Assembly: GCF_003086295.3 (NCBI RefSeq)
Contig: NC_092053.1
Location: forward strand, 119,432,445-119,496,444
Origin: Arachis hypogaea
Taxonomy: Eukaryota; Streptophyta; Magnoliopsida; Fabales; Fabaceae
Length of the DNA stretch: 64,000 bases
Reading direction: 5' to 3'
This document shows positions 10,350 through 22,976 of the stretch, one piece after another; positions within the stretch are counted from its first letter, which is position 1; every line of letters begins with the position of its first letter. Position numbers and translations under genes: made by a program. The notes beneath the pieces were generated by a model. The model saw only the letters and a list, made by a program, of their open reading frames with translations, was not told the DNA's origin and did no database searches.

Positions 10350-13300
10350 ATGAAATTGGATGAAAATAACTATCTACAATGGAAAGATCAGGTAGAGTCA
10401 ACGGTTGAAGGCAATGACATGTTGAATCATCTCACTGGAGAAGGCATTCTTCGAGCTTCTCTTTCAGATGGCTCACCGAATCCAGAGTTTCAGAAGTGGA
10501 AAAGGCAAGATGCTCTTCTGAAATCTTGGTTACTTGCTTCTATGTCAAATCCATTCACCACAAGAATGGTTGGTTGCACGCTCACACACCAGATTTGGAG
10601 AAGGCTGGAAGATCATTTTTCTTCTCAGATCAAAGCTAAGATAATGCAATTGAAGAACAAACTTAGCACTATTCAAATATGTGCATCAGTGACTGAATAT
10701 GTGTTGTCAATAAAAAGTACTATAGATGCTCTAGCCTCGGTAGGAGAATCAATGAAAGAAAGTGATCACGTTAATGCAATTCTACATGGCCTGACTGAGG
10801 AGTATGGAAACGTTGTGACTTCAGTCTTGGAAAAATTGAACAGTATTACTGTAGGTGAATTAGAAGCACTGCTGCTTGCTTATGAAAGTATGCTGGCAAG
10901 ATTCAGAAGATCTGAGACATTTGTGCAAGCGAATATAGCTCAGCACTCACAATATTCACAGAATCAACAAAGCCAATTTCCATCTCAAAATTCAGCAACA
11001 AGAGGCAATTTTAGAGGAAGTTTTTTAGGAAGAGCAGGAAGAATAAGTAGAGGAGGCAGAATGATGCAAGATATGCAAAATGGAGGAAGAGGAGTATTAG
11101 GCCAGTATCCTGAAAATAAAGAAGCACAAGAACAGCATCAGTATGGTTATGGAAAAGGACAATCTAAAAGAGGCAGAATGCAGTATGGACAGTATGAAAG
11201 ACCACAGTATCAAGTTTGTGACAAGATAGGACACACAGCTAATACCTGCTGGTATAGATACAGTGAGGAGGAGCCGTATGAAGGAAACTATAGTGATCAA
11301 GTCAACCAACCTAAAGCTAACTTCAGCAATGTACTAGCTACACCAGCAACCATTCAAGACCTAAACTGGTATCCTGACTCAGGAGCTACCCACCACATGA
11401 CACATGATGAACAAAATCTAGTTGAAAAGGAAGAATACATTGGTGATGAGCAAGTTGTGATAGGAGATGGTACAGGTTTGCAAATTAATTCTGTTGGTAA
11501 TGCATGCATTAAATCTGACTTGAGCTCTAGATTACTTGTGTTAAGAAAATTGCTGTTTGTGCCTGAAATCACAAAAAACTTGATGAGTGTACATCAGTTC
11601 TGTTGTGACAATGGAATCTTTTTTGAATTTCATGCTGACAAGTGCTGCATTAAATCACAGGAAACAAAAGAAATTGTGCTTCAAGGGAGGGTTGATAAAT
11701 GCCTCTATAAATTCCTCAATTTCACCACAATACACCCACCAGCTGCATTTCACACTTCTCTGAATAACAAGACCAGCCTTCAGATTTGGCATGCTAGATT
11801 AGGGCATCTAAATCAAAATGTAATGTCCAAAGTCCTAAATTCTTGTAATATTTCTGTTTCAGCTAGTAATCAAATAAAGTGTCTAGCTTGTTGCATAGGA
11901 AAATCACACCAACTCCCTTTTCCTACCTCACAAACAATGTATTCTAGCCCTTTAGAACTTGTGTATACAGATATATGGGGACCTTCACCCATTGCTGACA
12001 ATAATGGAAATTGGTACTTTGTAAACTTCATTGATGCATTTTCAAAATTCACCTAGATTTATCTCATTAAGTCTAGATCTCATTTAATCATTTCCAACAG
12101 ATGGTTGAGTTACAATTAAACTCAAAACTAAAAATGCTTCAAAGTGATAATGCAGTAGAATATAAAAGTTTATTAAAGGCCTTACAGAAAAAAAGAGTTC
12201 AACACAGGTTTTCTTGTCTTCATGTACACCAACAGAATGGTTCAGCAGAGAGAAAGCATCGGCATGTAGTGAAAATGGGCTTGACATTATTAGTAGGAGC
12301 CTCAATGCCAACAACATTCTGGGGGGAGGCATTCACTACAGCTGCAAAACTGATAAACATGCTTCCTACACTTGTGCTAAATGGACTCTCACCAACTGAG
12401 AAGTTACTGGGAAAGAAGCCTTCCTATTACAGCCTTAGAGTATTTGGATGCTTGTGCTTCTCACATCAAAGAGCCTACAACAAACATAAGCTTGACTTTA
12501 GGTCATCTCCATATATCTTTATTGGCTACAACACTGCACATAAATGATACAAATGTCTTATTCAGCAAGGAAAAGTTATCATAACTTCTCATGTAGTTTT
12601 CTTTCAAGACAGTTTTTCATTTCAATAAACAGGAAAGAAAGTCAACAATGCTCATGATTCAGATGTCTCCACTCCAACAATTCCTACAATTTCAAGAATT
12701 CTAAGACCTGATGAAGCCTTACAGCAACAACAACACCATCAATTATCAAGTCCATCTTCAACTTGCAATCTCAGAACTGAACAAGAACATAGGTCAACAG
12801 CAGTAGTCCCAAGTGGTTCCAGAATTGAAGATCAAATGTAGCAAAGAGAAACAGAAGTGTCATGCTCAATCAGAATTGAATCAGTTCAACAAAGAAGAAT
12901 AGCAGCATCAGAAACTCCCATCCCAGTGCCTATTAATGACATCGAAATAGTGCTGCCACTCTCTGAACTAGAAATCCCTTGTGTAGCAAGAAATCCAACC
13001 AACTCACATCCTATGAACACTAGGAGCAAAGCTGGTGTGTTCAAGCCAAGAGCCTTTCAAGCAAGTGTGGAGCCAAGGAGTGTACAACAAGTTCTCAACT
13101 CACCTCAATGAAAAGGAGTAATGGACTTGGAGTATGCAGCACTAATGAAAAATAAAACTTGGGAGCTGGTGACCCTCCCTCAAAACAGAGAAGCAATAGG
13201 AAGTAGGTGGGTCTTTAGAGTCAAATACAATTCAGATGGATCACTACAAAAATATAAAGCAAGGCTAGTGGCACAGGGCTACACACAGAAGGCTGGATCT

Positions 13301-14730
13301 GACTTCACTGAGACATATAGTCCAATGGTAAAACTTACTTCAATCAGAATACTTCTATCAATAGCATTAGCCAAGTCTTGGGTGATCAAACAATTAGATG
13401 TCAACAATGCGTTTCTACATGGAGATCTAGTGGAAGAAGTCTATATGAAGCAACCAAAGGGGTATGAAATTGGTGACCCCTCACTGGTATGCAAGTTAAC
13501 CAAAGCCCTCTATGGCTTAAAGCAAGCACCAAGGGAATGGTATCACAAACTGGCAGGTGGATTGGCAGAGATTGGTTTTCAAGCAAAAAAATCAGATGTC
13601 TTTGTGTTCCTGAGGAATGCAAATGGTATAAAAACCTTTGTGTTGGTGTATGTAGACGACATCATCATCACTGGTGAGTCTGAACAGCATGTAAGAGAGG
13701 TCATTGACAAATTGAATGCCAGGTTTTCACTTAAGGACTTGGGTGATCTTTACTATTTCTTAGGTGTCCAAGTAGCCAAAACAAAAACTGGGGGTTTGAT
13801 TCTGTCCCAGCAAAAGTATATTCGGGAGGTGCTGAAGAAGGCAGACATGACAGGGTGCACAAGCTGTCATACACCTTTACCCTCGACTGTGAAGCTATCA
13901 GCTTTTGGGGGCTCAAGCTTTAGTGATCTTCAACTTTATAGATCAGTTATTGGAAGCTTGCAATATCTGACAATAACTAGACCAGAAATTTTCTACTGTG
14001 TCAATAAAATGGCTCAATTTATTCAGGCTCCTCTAGACACACACTGGAAAATGGTGAAACGAATACTAAGGTACCTCAGTGGAACAAGGAACTATGGACT
14101 ACATTTACCCAAGGACTTATCGTTGCAAGTAACAACCTATAGTGACTCAAACCGGGCTGGAGACCCTGATGACAGAAAATCCACAAGTGGATATTGTGTG
14201 TTCCTTGGCTCAAACTTAGTCTCTTGGGCTTCAAGGAAGCAAACAGCAATTGCAAGGTCTAGTACTGAAGCAGAATATAGAAGTATGGCTGATCTGGTAG
14301 TAGAATTGCTGTGGATAAAGAACTTAATGATTGAGCTGCAGTTCTCACCGAATGAAGCACCACTAATGTACTGTGATAACTTAAGTGCAGTGCTACTAGT
14401 AGCCAATCCAATTTCACTCCAAGTCAAAACATTTCGAGATAGATTTACACTTTGTGAGGGATCATGTGAATAACAACTCTGTCAGAGTAAGCCACATTTC
14501 AGGAACAGTTCAAGGTGGCAGACATCCTAACAAAAGCTGTACCATCAGAGAGCTTCATGCACCTTAGAGCTAGGTTGGGCATTGTTGAATTAGACCATAA
14601 AGAAAAGGCAGGAAAACATGAAAGAAAAGAAAGCAGAGATGACGATAGGAGTGCTGAACCACAAGCCATAGAAGCTGCTGAAACTACTAATACTGGTGTG
14701 CTGAGTTTCGTGAACCACAAGTCAGTTTGA
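10350..14730 (+). pseudogene. Copia gag-pol polyprotein, disrupted
   Basis: An ATG at 10313 is out of frame and stops at once; the gag frame is open from 10350. In order: gag (about residues 1-200), a zinc knuckle near residues 284-300 whose first Cys is Tyr (YQVCDKIGHTANTCW), protease with DSGA near residue 343, the integrase HHCC region (WHARLGH, later CLACC) and first catalytic Asp near residue 541. The frame stops at TAG 12054-12056 where relatives have Trp, and shifts before 12101. Integrase resumes with SDNAVEY and NGSAER and stops at TGA 12545-12547. The same frame continues through more stops (TGA 13109-13111) to RT at 13121-14473 with YVDD at residues 177-180 and RNase H (STEAEYRSMA). 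Two frameshifts near 14430-14515 precede the conserved tail ADILTKAVPS. No functional polyprotein is possible. Confidence 0.92.
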
Positions 14731-14925
14731 AGGAGGTTAGTTGCTGAGCTGTTAGTATGCTTAACTGTACACTTTCTGTTTTGAATAGTTTGTTATAATT
14801 CAATTACAGTTAGGCTTTTATAATCTGTTGAGTGTTCAGTTAGATGCTTCTAGAACTAGCTTACATTTGTACATATAAAAGCACACTCACTCCTGCTGCA
14901 AACTCAATTCTGATGCAATAATCAA
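14640..14925 (+). repeat. Copia 3' LTR, truncated
   Basis: It begins TGACGATAGGAGTGCTGAAC after a purine-rich tract (AAAGAAAAGAAAGCAGAGA, the likely polypurine tract) and matches the 5' LTR to ATAATCA at 14924. The final about 105 bp present in the 5' LTR are missing. Confidence 0.8.
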
Positions 14926-15383
14926 AGAAATAAGAGTATTACAATAGCAATTTAGAGTTAAATTCTTGTTAATTACAATAATGTTTTTCTTTTTTTTTTT
15001 TTTAATTTCAGTGATAATCTTCATTTCATTTTATTTCATTATGAACTAAATTTATTTGTCAGGACATTAATTTAACCTATTATGTGAATGAATATATTTT
15101 GAATTGATGTTTTTTAATGATTTATGTTATAAATCATATGTGTTTATAATCAAAGTTAATATTTTTAGATGTTTGATCACCATTTAAATGATATGTTAAT
15201 TTACAATATATTTGAGAAAAAAGTTGTAACTGAAACTACTAATTATAAACATAATAAACTAAGCGAAAATTGGAGATAGACAAACGCAATTTATGTGGTT
15301 GTTATAAAATTTCACAAAAATATGATCCTTTACTCACATAAGTTGTAATTAAGATAGAGATTAATATATCTATACTAGTTTAA

Positions 15384-15426
<43 letters not shown>

Positions 15427-16400
15427 CTCAAGAAAGACTAAAAGCTACATTAAAAAATTTGACCAATTTAAATCATAACAAATATATTGAGTACAACTAA
15501 ATCCAACATATTCAATTTCATAATATAGTAAAATCAAATATCTTAAAAACTGTGATTTATTACATACGAATAGTTTTTTTATTACTTGCTCTTTTACTAT
15601 TTATATTTTTACTGTATTCTTTGACATACAATCAAATTCAGCAATATAATTAAATTCTGTCAATTCAAATAATAGTTAAAAATGTAAAACCAGTCATTGA
15701 CAATTTTTCGTGAGAATCATATTTTACTCATCATTTTTATTATTCGAAACAGTTAATGCATTTGTTATTCAGTGTTATATCTACAGCACGTCAGAAATAT
15801 AAATATATTTTAAAAGATTAAATTATCTTTTTATTTTATTTCCAAAAAACTATAAAATTAAATGACTAAGCTATTTTTTAGGATTAACATTTTTTAATTA
15901 TGTTAGAAATTACATATTTGAATTTGATTTATTTTTAGAAGAACAAAATATACATTTTCATTCATTAATAAAAGACAAAATTATTCTTTTAGTTAATTTT
16001 AAAGAGACTAAATTAAATTATTTTTGAATGATAATGATTATTTAATTTTATTATAACTTTAAATTTTAAATTTGATTTAAAAATATTTAAACATCCTTTT
16101 GTATATTTTAAAATAATAAAATATCTTTTTAGGGTTAAGATTATTTAATTCTATTAGAAATTATATATTTTTAATTAAATACGCAAAAATATTTTTTGTC
16201 AGTTTCAAAAAGTCTAAGGAACCGTTTCAGTTAACTTTAAAAGATTAAAGTATTCTTTTAGTAAAAATTATAAAAAAGAATTAAGTGGTTTTTTAGTAAC
16301 AGGGTTGTTTATATAAAAAATTGAATATCCTCAAACTAAATCCACAATATTTTAGTATTTTTGAAATTAAACGATTAAACATATACAATTAAGCATGTAC
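14926..16400. other. AT-rich intergenic DNA
   Basis: No coding sequence or RNA gene is visible. There is a T-run of about 35 at 15390-15424. Several sentences of sequence (15790-16260) recur loosely at 7850-8000 and 9640-9850, indicating old dispersed repeats. Confidence 0.5.
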
Positions 16401-16422
16401 TTGTGCATTAACATTGCGGTAC

Positions 16423-16484
16423 TCAATTAAGAGGTTGCGGGTTCGAGTCTCCTATCTTTGGTAAAAAAAAAAAAAAAAAAAAAA
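16423..16484 (+). mobile_element. 5'-truncated SINE with target duplication
   Basis: A 62-bp body ending in an A-run of about 22 contains a Pol III B-box-like GGTTCGAGTCTCC and CTATCTTTGGTAAA, as in the SINE at 2124-2245. It is flanked by ACATTGCGGTAC (16411-16422) and ACATCGCGGTAC (16485-16496), a 12-bp duplication with one mismatch. The A-box half is missing, as in a 5'-truncated insertion. Confidence 0.75.
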
Positions 16485-16696
16485 ACATCGCGGTACATAA
16501 ATAAACAAAGGAGATTAATCTAAAAACTATACTAGTCAATCTATTCGATTTATTCGGACTACAAGTCCTATAATTCGTGGTTGACCCAACTTGAGTGACA
16601 AATAATAGCTTGTTAATCCATTACTACTAATGTTATCCCTCAGATTGGTGACAGCCACAATATGAACTGACAAATTATTGTTAGATTTAAGATTAT

Positions 16697-17442
16697 TTTT
16701 GATAATGAATTTTTTTTATTTTTTTTCATAAAATTTTATTAAATAAAATATATATCTCAAAGAATTTTAGGATCATCATAGATAATTTTTATATGGTGTA
16801 ATTTTTTAATCCATTAATTTTTTTTTGATATTTCAGCATCATTTAAATTTACTCTTTGAATATAAGACAAAAAAAGCTATAAAATAATCAACTACATTTT
16901 CAATTTATTCCATTAGAAGTGATGAGATCGAAGTTTGTGTGTTGTGGTTGCTTCGTTCTGAGTTGTGGCTAAATTCAAAGATTGTGAATATTGAATTAGA
17001 ATGTTCTTCTGTTGTAGAAATTTGAAGTTGTGTTTGCGATTCAATTGATCTTGTTACTGAATTTGGAATAATATGGCTCCGTTGATGCATTTTTGTTTGA
17101 ATGTGAATTTGAAATTCTAGACCTGGAATCGTCGATGCATCCTGTAATTTTGTTAATGAATTATTGTGAATCTGAATCTGTTGTTGAAACGTTATTGTTG
17201 GCATCCACATTTTTTATAATGAATTTTTTCATCTTTCTTCATAAAATTTTACTAAATAAAATGTATCCAAAAAAATTTTAGAATCATTGAAGATGATTTT
17301 TCTATGGATGTAAATGTCCAATCTATTAAAAAATTTCTTCAATATTTCAATATCATTCAAATTCACTCTTTGAGCATAAGATAAAAAAAATTGTAAAATA
17401 CTCAACTAGACTTCTAATTTGTTTCAATAGAAGTAAAATCGC
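16697..17442 (+). repeat. Direct duplication of about 230 bp, 515 bp apart
   Basis: Segments 16697-16925 and 17215-17442 share the same order of words: ATAATGAATTTTTT, CATAAAATTTTA.TAAATAAAAT, ATTTAAATTTACTCTTTGA and a TCCATTAGAAGTGATGAGATCG-like end. Identity is about 80% by eye. The 290 bp between them hold short open frames on both strands with no recognisable product. Confidence 0.6.
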
Positions 17443-17453
17443 TAAATCACCAT

Positions 17454-17980
17454 AAAAATAGAGAATGGTACCCAATAAGAGCACCAATATAAGGGGAAAG
17501 AAATTGAATAAGAAAAGTATTAATCAAAAAGAGAAAAAATAGGAAGAATCACGAGGGAGGAAATAATTTCATTGATGGAATTTCAAAAATAAAATATTTA
17601 ATCATTAATTTCATGTTTTTTGATTCTATCATGACTACTCTATTTATAATATATTTTACTCCTAATGACAAGTAATTGGACCATTTACCATATTTGTACT
17701 CATTACATTAAATGTAAGAAAAAAATTGAATAAGAAAGGAATTAATCAGATAGAAAAAAATTAGGGCCGTCACGCCACATAGCAAATAACTGCGGAGAAT
17801 CTCTAAAAAAAACTGTGACGAATTAAAATTGTGATGAATCTCTGAAAAGCAATCAACACGCCACATGCGTGTTGTCCAATTGCGCCATGTGTTTAAAACT
17901 GCTCCAAATCTTTGATGGAGAAGCAGCGATACGCACCCTATGTATCCTATCAAGTTTCTCTGAACATTTACATTACAGTA
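17454..17980. other. Unassigned AT-rich sequence
   Basis: No gene recognised. It holds short open frames only. A modestly GC-richer stretch at 17760-17940 (CGCCACATAG, CGCCACATGCGTG) shows no motif I can name. Confidence 0.4.
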
Positions 17981-17988
17981 AAATATTT

Positions 17989-18224
17989 TAAATTTGAGAA
18001 AAGGACAAATAGGTCTCTTATTTTTTGTGACCTTCACAAAATTTGGACGGATCAGTCTCTCCGTCCAAATGCCTCCGTCAGATCCATCCAAATGTCTCCG
18101 TCAAGGACTGATCCGTCTAAGTTTTGTGAAGGTCAGAGACTTAAAAGTATTTTTCAATGGTCAGAGACGAAAATATCCGCGGAACAAAAGGTCAGGAATC
18201 TATTTGTCATTTTTTCTATTTTAA
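17989..18224. mobile_element. Foldback element of about 236 bp
   Basis: The element folds on itself: TGACCTTCACAAAATTTGGA and GGATCAGTC at 18027-18058 pair with the complement at 18106-18137, and the outer ends (GGACAAATAGGTCTCT and the complement of AATCTATTTGTCATT) are also inverted. Open frames through it on both strands are by-products of the palindrome. I found no certain target duplication. Confidence 0.6.
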
Positions 18225-19434
18225 ATGTCAATATTCTATAAAAACACCATCGTATCTATATAAAAAATAATTTCTAAAGTATGCACATAGTTTTTCTTTT
18301 AGTGATAAAGTATAAATTTCATAAAGAAACATTTTGTTGAATTAAAATTGAAACTAAAATACACTTATTGAACATATACTAAAGTTTATGAATTTGAAAT
18401 TAGAGAAACCATAAGTGAGAAAAAAAAAAAGCGGTAAACAGTTTTTATGTCTATTATGATTAAATAAAATTTATGATTAAATAATGTATATACTCAGTAA
18501 AAGATTTATTATTAAATATTCGGCGAAAGTTAGTGCACTCCAAATAAAGTAGAGAGTGCATCATTTTTTAATTTTTTTTATTATTGTTATTATTTTTTTT
18601 ATGGACTGAATAAGACAAAAAAAAATTAATTCCCTCATTTAACATAAGACGACCTTTACGTCACAAAAGTACCAAAAAAACTTGATCGAATTCTTCCATT
18701 ACTCTGTTACTGTCGATGTGATCTTCACTGTTTTGTTTGATGGCGGGTATTTCCACTATCGTTCTGTCTATCCACAGATTTTGACGCTCTTAAATCCACC
18801 ACATTTCACCTCTACCATGAATAACCTTCAAAATCCGAAAAATGGCTGCCTTAGAAAAAGAAGACGCATGTCAGTCGTCGCTGCTGGTTGGCTAACTCCA
18901 AATGCAAAACCGATTCTGTGGAAGAATTCCGGTCTCCATGAAGGCGCTATGATTCTCAGATGATGATACACTCAAAGCACAAAACTAAGAGTATTTCTTT
19001 CTTTGCCAACTAGCTATAGTTCAAATAACATAGTCTCTTTATATTCACCTAAGAGTTGGTAAAAAAAAATACTTCTTTCTTTTATTAACCTTTTAAACAT
19101 AGTTATTTATTTTACATGCAATATAAAAATAAATGAATATAATATTTATTGAGTAGACGCAATTACATAAATTTTTTTTGTCATAGTATTTGAGCCAAAA
19201 AAAAAATATTATTTTAAGAAAAACTAATAATATATTTTTAATAATATTCTTAATAAAAAATAATAAATTTTAAATATTCTTTTAAATAATATATATTAAC
19301 TAAAATAATATAATTATCTCAAATAATATATTATAAATAAAGTAAAATAATATATTTTAATAAAAAAATTGTTAATAAAAAATTATATAAATATTTTTTT
19401 ATATGAATTTTTGTTATGACTGTCTTCACTTAGT
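18225..19434. other. AT-rich sequence with one unassigned open frame
   Basis: The only structure is a GC-richer plus-strand frame at 18682-18963 (93 codons, containing KRRRMSVVAAGWLTPNAKP). I recognise no domain and see no splice context, so it may be a gene relic or chance. The rest is AT-rich, with runs at 19140-19400. Confidence 0.3.
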
Positions 19435-19695
19435 CCAAAGAGAGGGAATGCGGGCTAGCCTAGCCAACTGTAAGTAATGGTTTGAGCCAGCTTCCTCCAT
19501 AGACAAGATCCTTTTTGGGAGGGGGGAGGATACCATAGAGGAAAGAGCTTTCTTTAAAATGCATTTCAAAATAGGCATTGAGTGAGTTAGTTACGCTTGT
19601 TATAGAAGGAATGTCACTGGCTAGAAAAAGAGTTGTACGCCTACATAACTTACCTCCCAGACCGAAGAAGGAAAGTCTCATATCTATGTAGTTTC
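19435..19695. other. GC-richer island of unlike composition
   Basis: About 260 bp of balanced composition sits abruptly in very AT-rich DNA. A 79-codon frame is open on the minus strand (19699-19460). Phrases such as GGGCTAGCCTAGCC and the style of the sequence suggest plant organellar, perhaps mitochondrial, DNA, but I cannot match it to a gene. Confidence 0.3.
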
Positions 19696-20389
19696 GCACA
19701 AAATAAAATTATTATATGTTTATTTATTTTTTACGTTATATATATGTTTTTTCTTAAATTAAATTTATATAATATAAAATCTTTTATCATTCTGTTCATA
19801 TTTAATGTTTTAATTTTGTTTCACACAAAATAAAATTATATATATATATAACACAATTTTTTATTATTGTGTTTATATTTAATATTATAATTTTATTTCA
19901 CACAAAATAAAATTTATTTAAATTTTAATATTATTTTTTTTAAGATTCTATTATATCTTTTTTTGTCTGGATTTAGTATATGAATTTTCAACTTATTTTT
20001 TATGTATTATTTATTTTAATTCGAAAACCCAATAACTTTTTTTTTTTGGTACAAACATGTTGTTTTTAATATTTTTATACTATTTTTTTATTTTGAACTT
20101 CAGCCCAATATCTAAAACTCACAAAAAAAATCTAAAACTTGTAAAAAAATAATTAATCTGATTAACAGGTTACTTTTATAAATCCAGACCATTCAAATAA
20201 AATATAATAAATGAAAAGTTGAGATTTAACGAATTCGCAAAGTGTGCAGCACTCCATACTTAGCAAGGAATATTTAAGGATGAGCCTTAAATACCCCTTA
20301 AAAAGCATTTGTACATTAGTCTCTAAATATCCATATATTTAAAGGTCAATTCAAATATAGAGATTGATGAACATTTTATTACGAGATGG

Positions 20390-21533
20390 TTTGCCATGGA
20401 AATTGATCAATTTTATTTTCCCCTAAGATAAAAGAAGGTCCACAACAACTTAGTTGATTAAAATTCACGGCATTTATAGTGTTTTATGGTCAAAAGAATT
20501 ATTTGAATAAAGAAAGGTGTATTATTATATTTATAGTCTAGTATTCTTATTTAACTAAGTATATAGCTATATATGAGTATTCGTATGATGTATGGTTGGT
20601 TTAAATAAATAAACAAATTCAGTGAAACCTATTAGTATGTTGATCGCGGTTTCTATCTATTAGCTGGCTTATTTTTGAAAGAATATTCTAAATATATTTT
20701 AATAACTTTGACTTGAATATAAGTCGTTGCTATTATAAATACTATAACGATCTAATATGCAAGTTGCGAGTTTTAAAATGATGATATACAATACGACCGA
20801 ACTAGAATTTTATGACATTGTTGACAAATTTGTATCTCATAACCTTTTACTGATATCGATAGTTCAGAAGAGCTAATGAATTATTTATTATGAATTTAAA
20901 TTTTTTAAATTTTGAATTTTATTTTTTATATTTTTATTATTTATTTTATAGATAAGACTAAAAAAAATATAAAAAAATATTTAAAAATAAAAAATCATAC
21001 ATTATTTTTTAAAATAAAAATTCAAAATTTAAAAGAACTAAATTCATTCAAGATATACTATGTAAATTTTGACAATGTAGGTTATAAATCATAATTATAT
21101 ATGATTATTAAATATCATATACAGTTGAGAATGCAGAAATTAAAAGGTTAAATATTCATAGCGATTTTGATTGATACTTTAACGGATTATTTGTGATAGA
21201 AGAAATATCAAACGATCAATTTTATTCTCCCCTCAAAGATCAGCTAGAACTTAATTGATTCGAAATCAAGGCATATATATATAATGTTTTTCGGTCTAAA
21301 GAGTCGGCTAGTAAAACGACTTGAATAAAGTAAGGTGTATGTATTTTTTATTGGTACAAAATAAAGTAAGCTGTATTATTATATATATATATTCTTATTT
21401 TGACATAACAATTGTATGATTTACGATTGGTTTAATCAAATAAACAAATTCAGTGAAACCCGTTAGTATGTTGATCAGTTTTTATTTGACTGACATATTT
21501 TTATTAGAATATTCTAAATATATTTTAATAAGG
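20390..21533 (+). repeat. Tandem duplication of about 330 bp
   Basis: Segments 20400-20715 and 21195-21533 share GATCAATTTTATT, AACTTAATTGATT, TTGAATAAAGTAAGGTGTA, AACAAATTCAGTGAAACC, TTAGTATGTTGATC and AGAATATTCTAAATATATTT in the same order. The second copy is cut at 21533 by the LINE fragment. The DNA between copies is AT-rich and non-coding. Confidence 0.65.
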
Positions 21534-22910
21534 CTGGTAAGCTGGTGCTTATCAAATCTGTGTTGAATAGCCTCTCGATTTATTATTTGAGTTTGTATAA
21601 GATGCCAAAGACTGTAGCAGAGAAACTGATTTCCTTGCAGAGGAGATTTCTATGGAGTAAGGAGGATGGGAGGAGTGGTATGGCTCTGGTTAAGTGGGAA
21701 GTGGTTCAAGCTCCGAAAAAGTTAGGTGGTTTGGGAGTTGGGGATACTATGATACGTAACACTGCTCTTCTGTTTAAATGGTGGTGGCAGTTTTCTAAAG
21801 AGGAGTGTCCGTTATGGAAAAAGGTAGTCTGTTCATGTAACAACCTGTATCCAAATGAGCTCCTGTCCTCACAGGAATTACCTATTCGAGGGGGTCCGTG
21901 GAAGGACATTTGTCAGATACAGTTCAAGAATCAGGAAATCAAACAGAAGATGATTATTGGGTTGTCCATGGAGGTGAGTGACGGGAGACGAACTCGGTTT
22001 TAGGAGGATGTCTGGATTCATGGAGGTTCTTTGAAAGATCATTTTCCAAGGCTCTTCTCAGTTTCAAACCAAATAGGATCGGTGATAGGGGATTGTGGGT
22101 TCTGGGATGGGTTAGTGTGGATATGGAATTTTCAGTGGCGGAGAGAATTATTCCAATGAGAGTTGAATCTAGTGAACCAGCTTCACCACACTTTGAGGCT
22201 GGTGAAAATTGAATTTGGAAGAGAGGATAGAGTTGTCTGAAAATATGATAAATAAGAAATTTTCTCTACTAACTCATTTGTGCAGGTGTTGCAGGTGGAA
22301 ACGGTCCCGGAGGGTATATCAAGCTACAACTTCACTAGGACTATTTGGAAAGGTCTTGTCCCACCTAGAGTGGAGTTGTTTGCCTGGTTTGTCCTAATTG
22401 GCAAGGTCAACACGAAGGAGAGACTGAGTCGGTTTGGGGTCATTCACCAAGAAGATAATATATGTGTTTTATGTAATAATGGTATTGAATATGGCCATCA
22501 CTTGTTTCTTGGTTGTAGCTTCTCTTGGCAGGTGTGGTGTGCTTGGTTATCATATGTTGGTGTGCAATGGACTTGTCCGGGTGCGATAAAAGAGCATTTT
22601 CAAAGTTGGACTGGGATCTCAAATAGAAAAGAGGAGTGCAAGAGATGGATGGTGTGTTTTTGTGCGATCATTTGGAACGAAACCGGAGGATTTTTCACAA
22701 CAAAGGAAGAGGAGTTGAGGAGATTATCAACATGTCCTTCCTGAACTACAAGTAGTGGTTGGGAGCAGACCCTTTCTGTTGTTGATGACAATGCCAGAGA
22801 TGACAGAAGGGATACCTAAATTGTTTTACATGTGTGTTCTACTTTTAGTTTCTATGTTATTATCATCTATGCTCCACTTGTTGTGTTGAGCTTCTCTTTT
22901 AAAAAATTTT
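21534..22910 (+). pseudogene. L1-type LINE, 3' fragment of ORF2
   Basis: A 5'-truncated non-LTR retrotransposon. Frame 21545-22003 carries the end of the RT region (KMPKTVAEKLISLQRRFLW and GALVKW-like, GGLGVGD and WWWQF segments typical of plant L1 ORF2). After a stop and frameshift, 22280-22744 carries the C-terminal zinc-binding domain: WKGLVPPRVELFAWF then CVLC, HH and C in the order CxxC-H-C. The catalytic core of RT and the endonuclease are missing. The 3' end is probably the CTTTTAAAAAA stretch near 22900. No clear target duplication is seen. Confidence 0.85.
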
Positions 22911-22976
22911 TTTGACTGAATTATTATAATAAGTATTAGACTAAAAAATCAGTTGAGCTTAGTCAAGTTTAAGTTA

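Larger units (their letters stand above)
9860..14925 (+). mobile_element. Ty1/copia LTR retrotransposon, degenerate
   Basis: A 5-kb element with two related LTRs, a primer-binding site complementary to initiator tRNA-Met and the copia domain order gag, protease, integrase, RT, RNase H. The 3' LTR matches only the first about 285 bp of the 389-bp 5' LTR. The bases flanking the two ends (AGATT before, AAGAA after) do not match, as expected if the right end is truncated. The LTRs differ at many sites by eye, so this is an old insertion. Confidence 0.9.
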
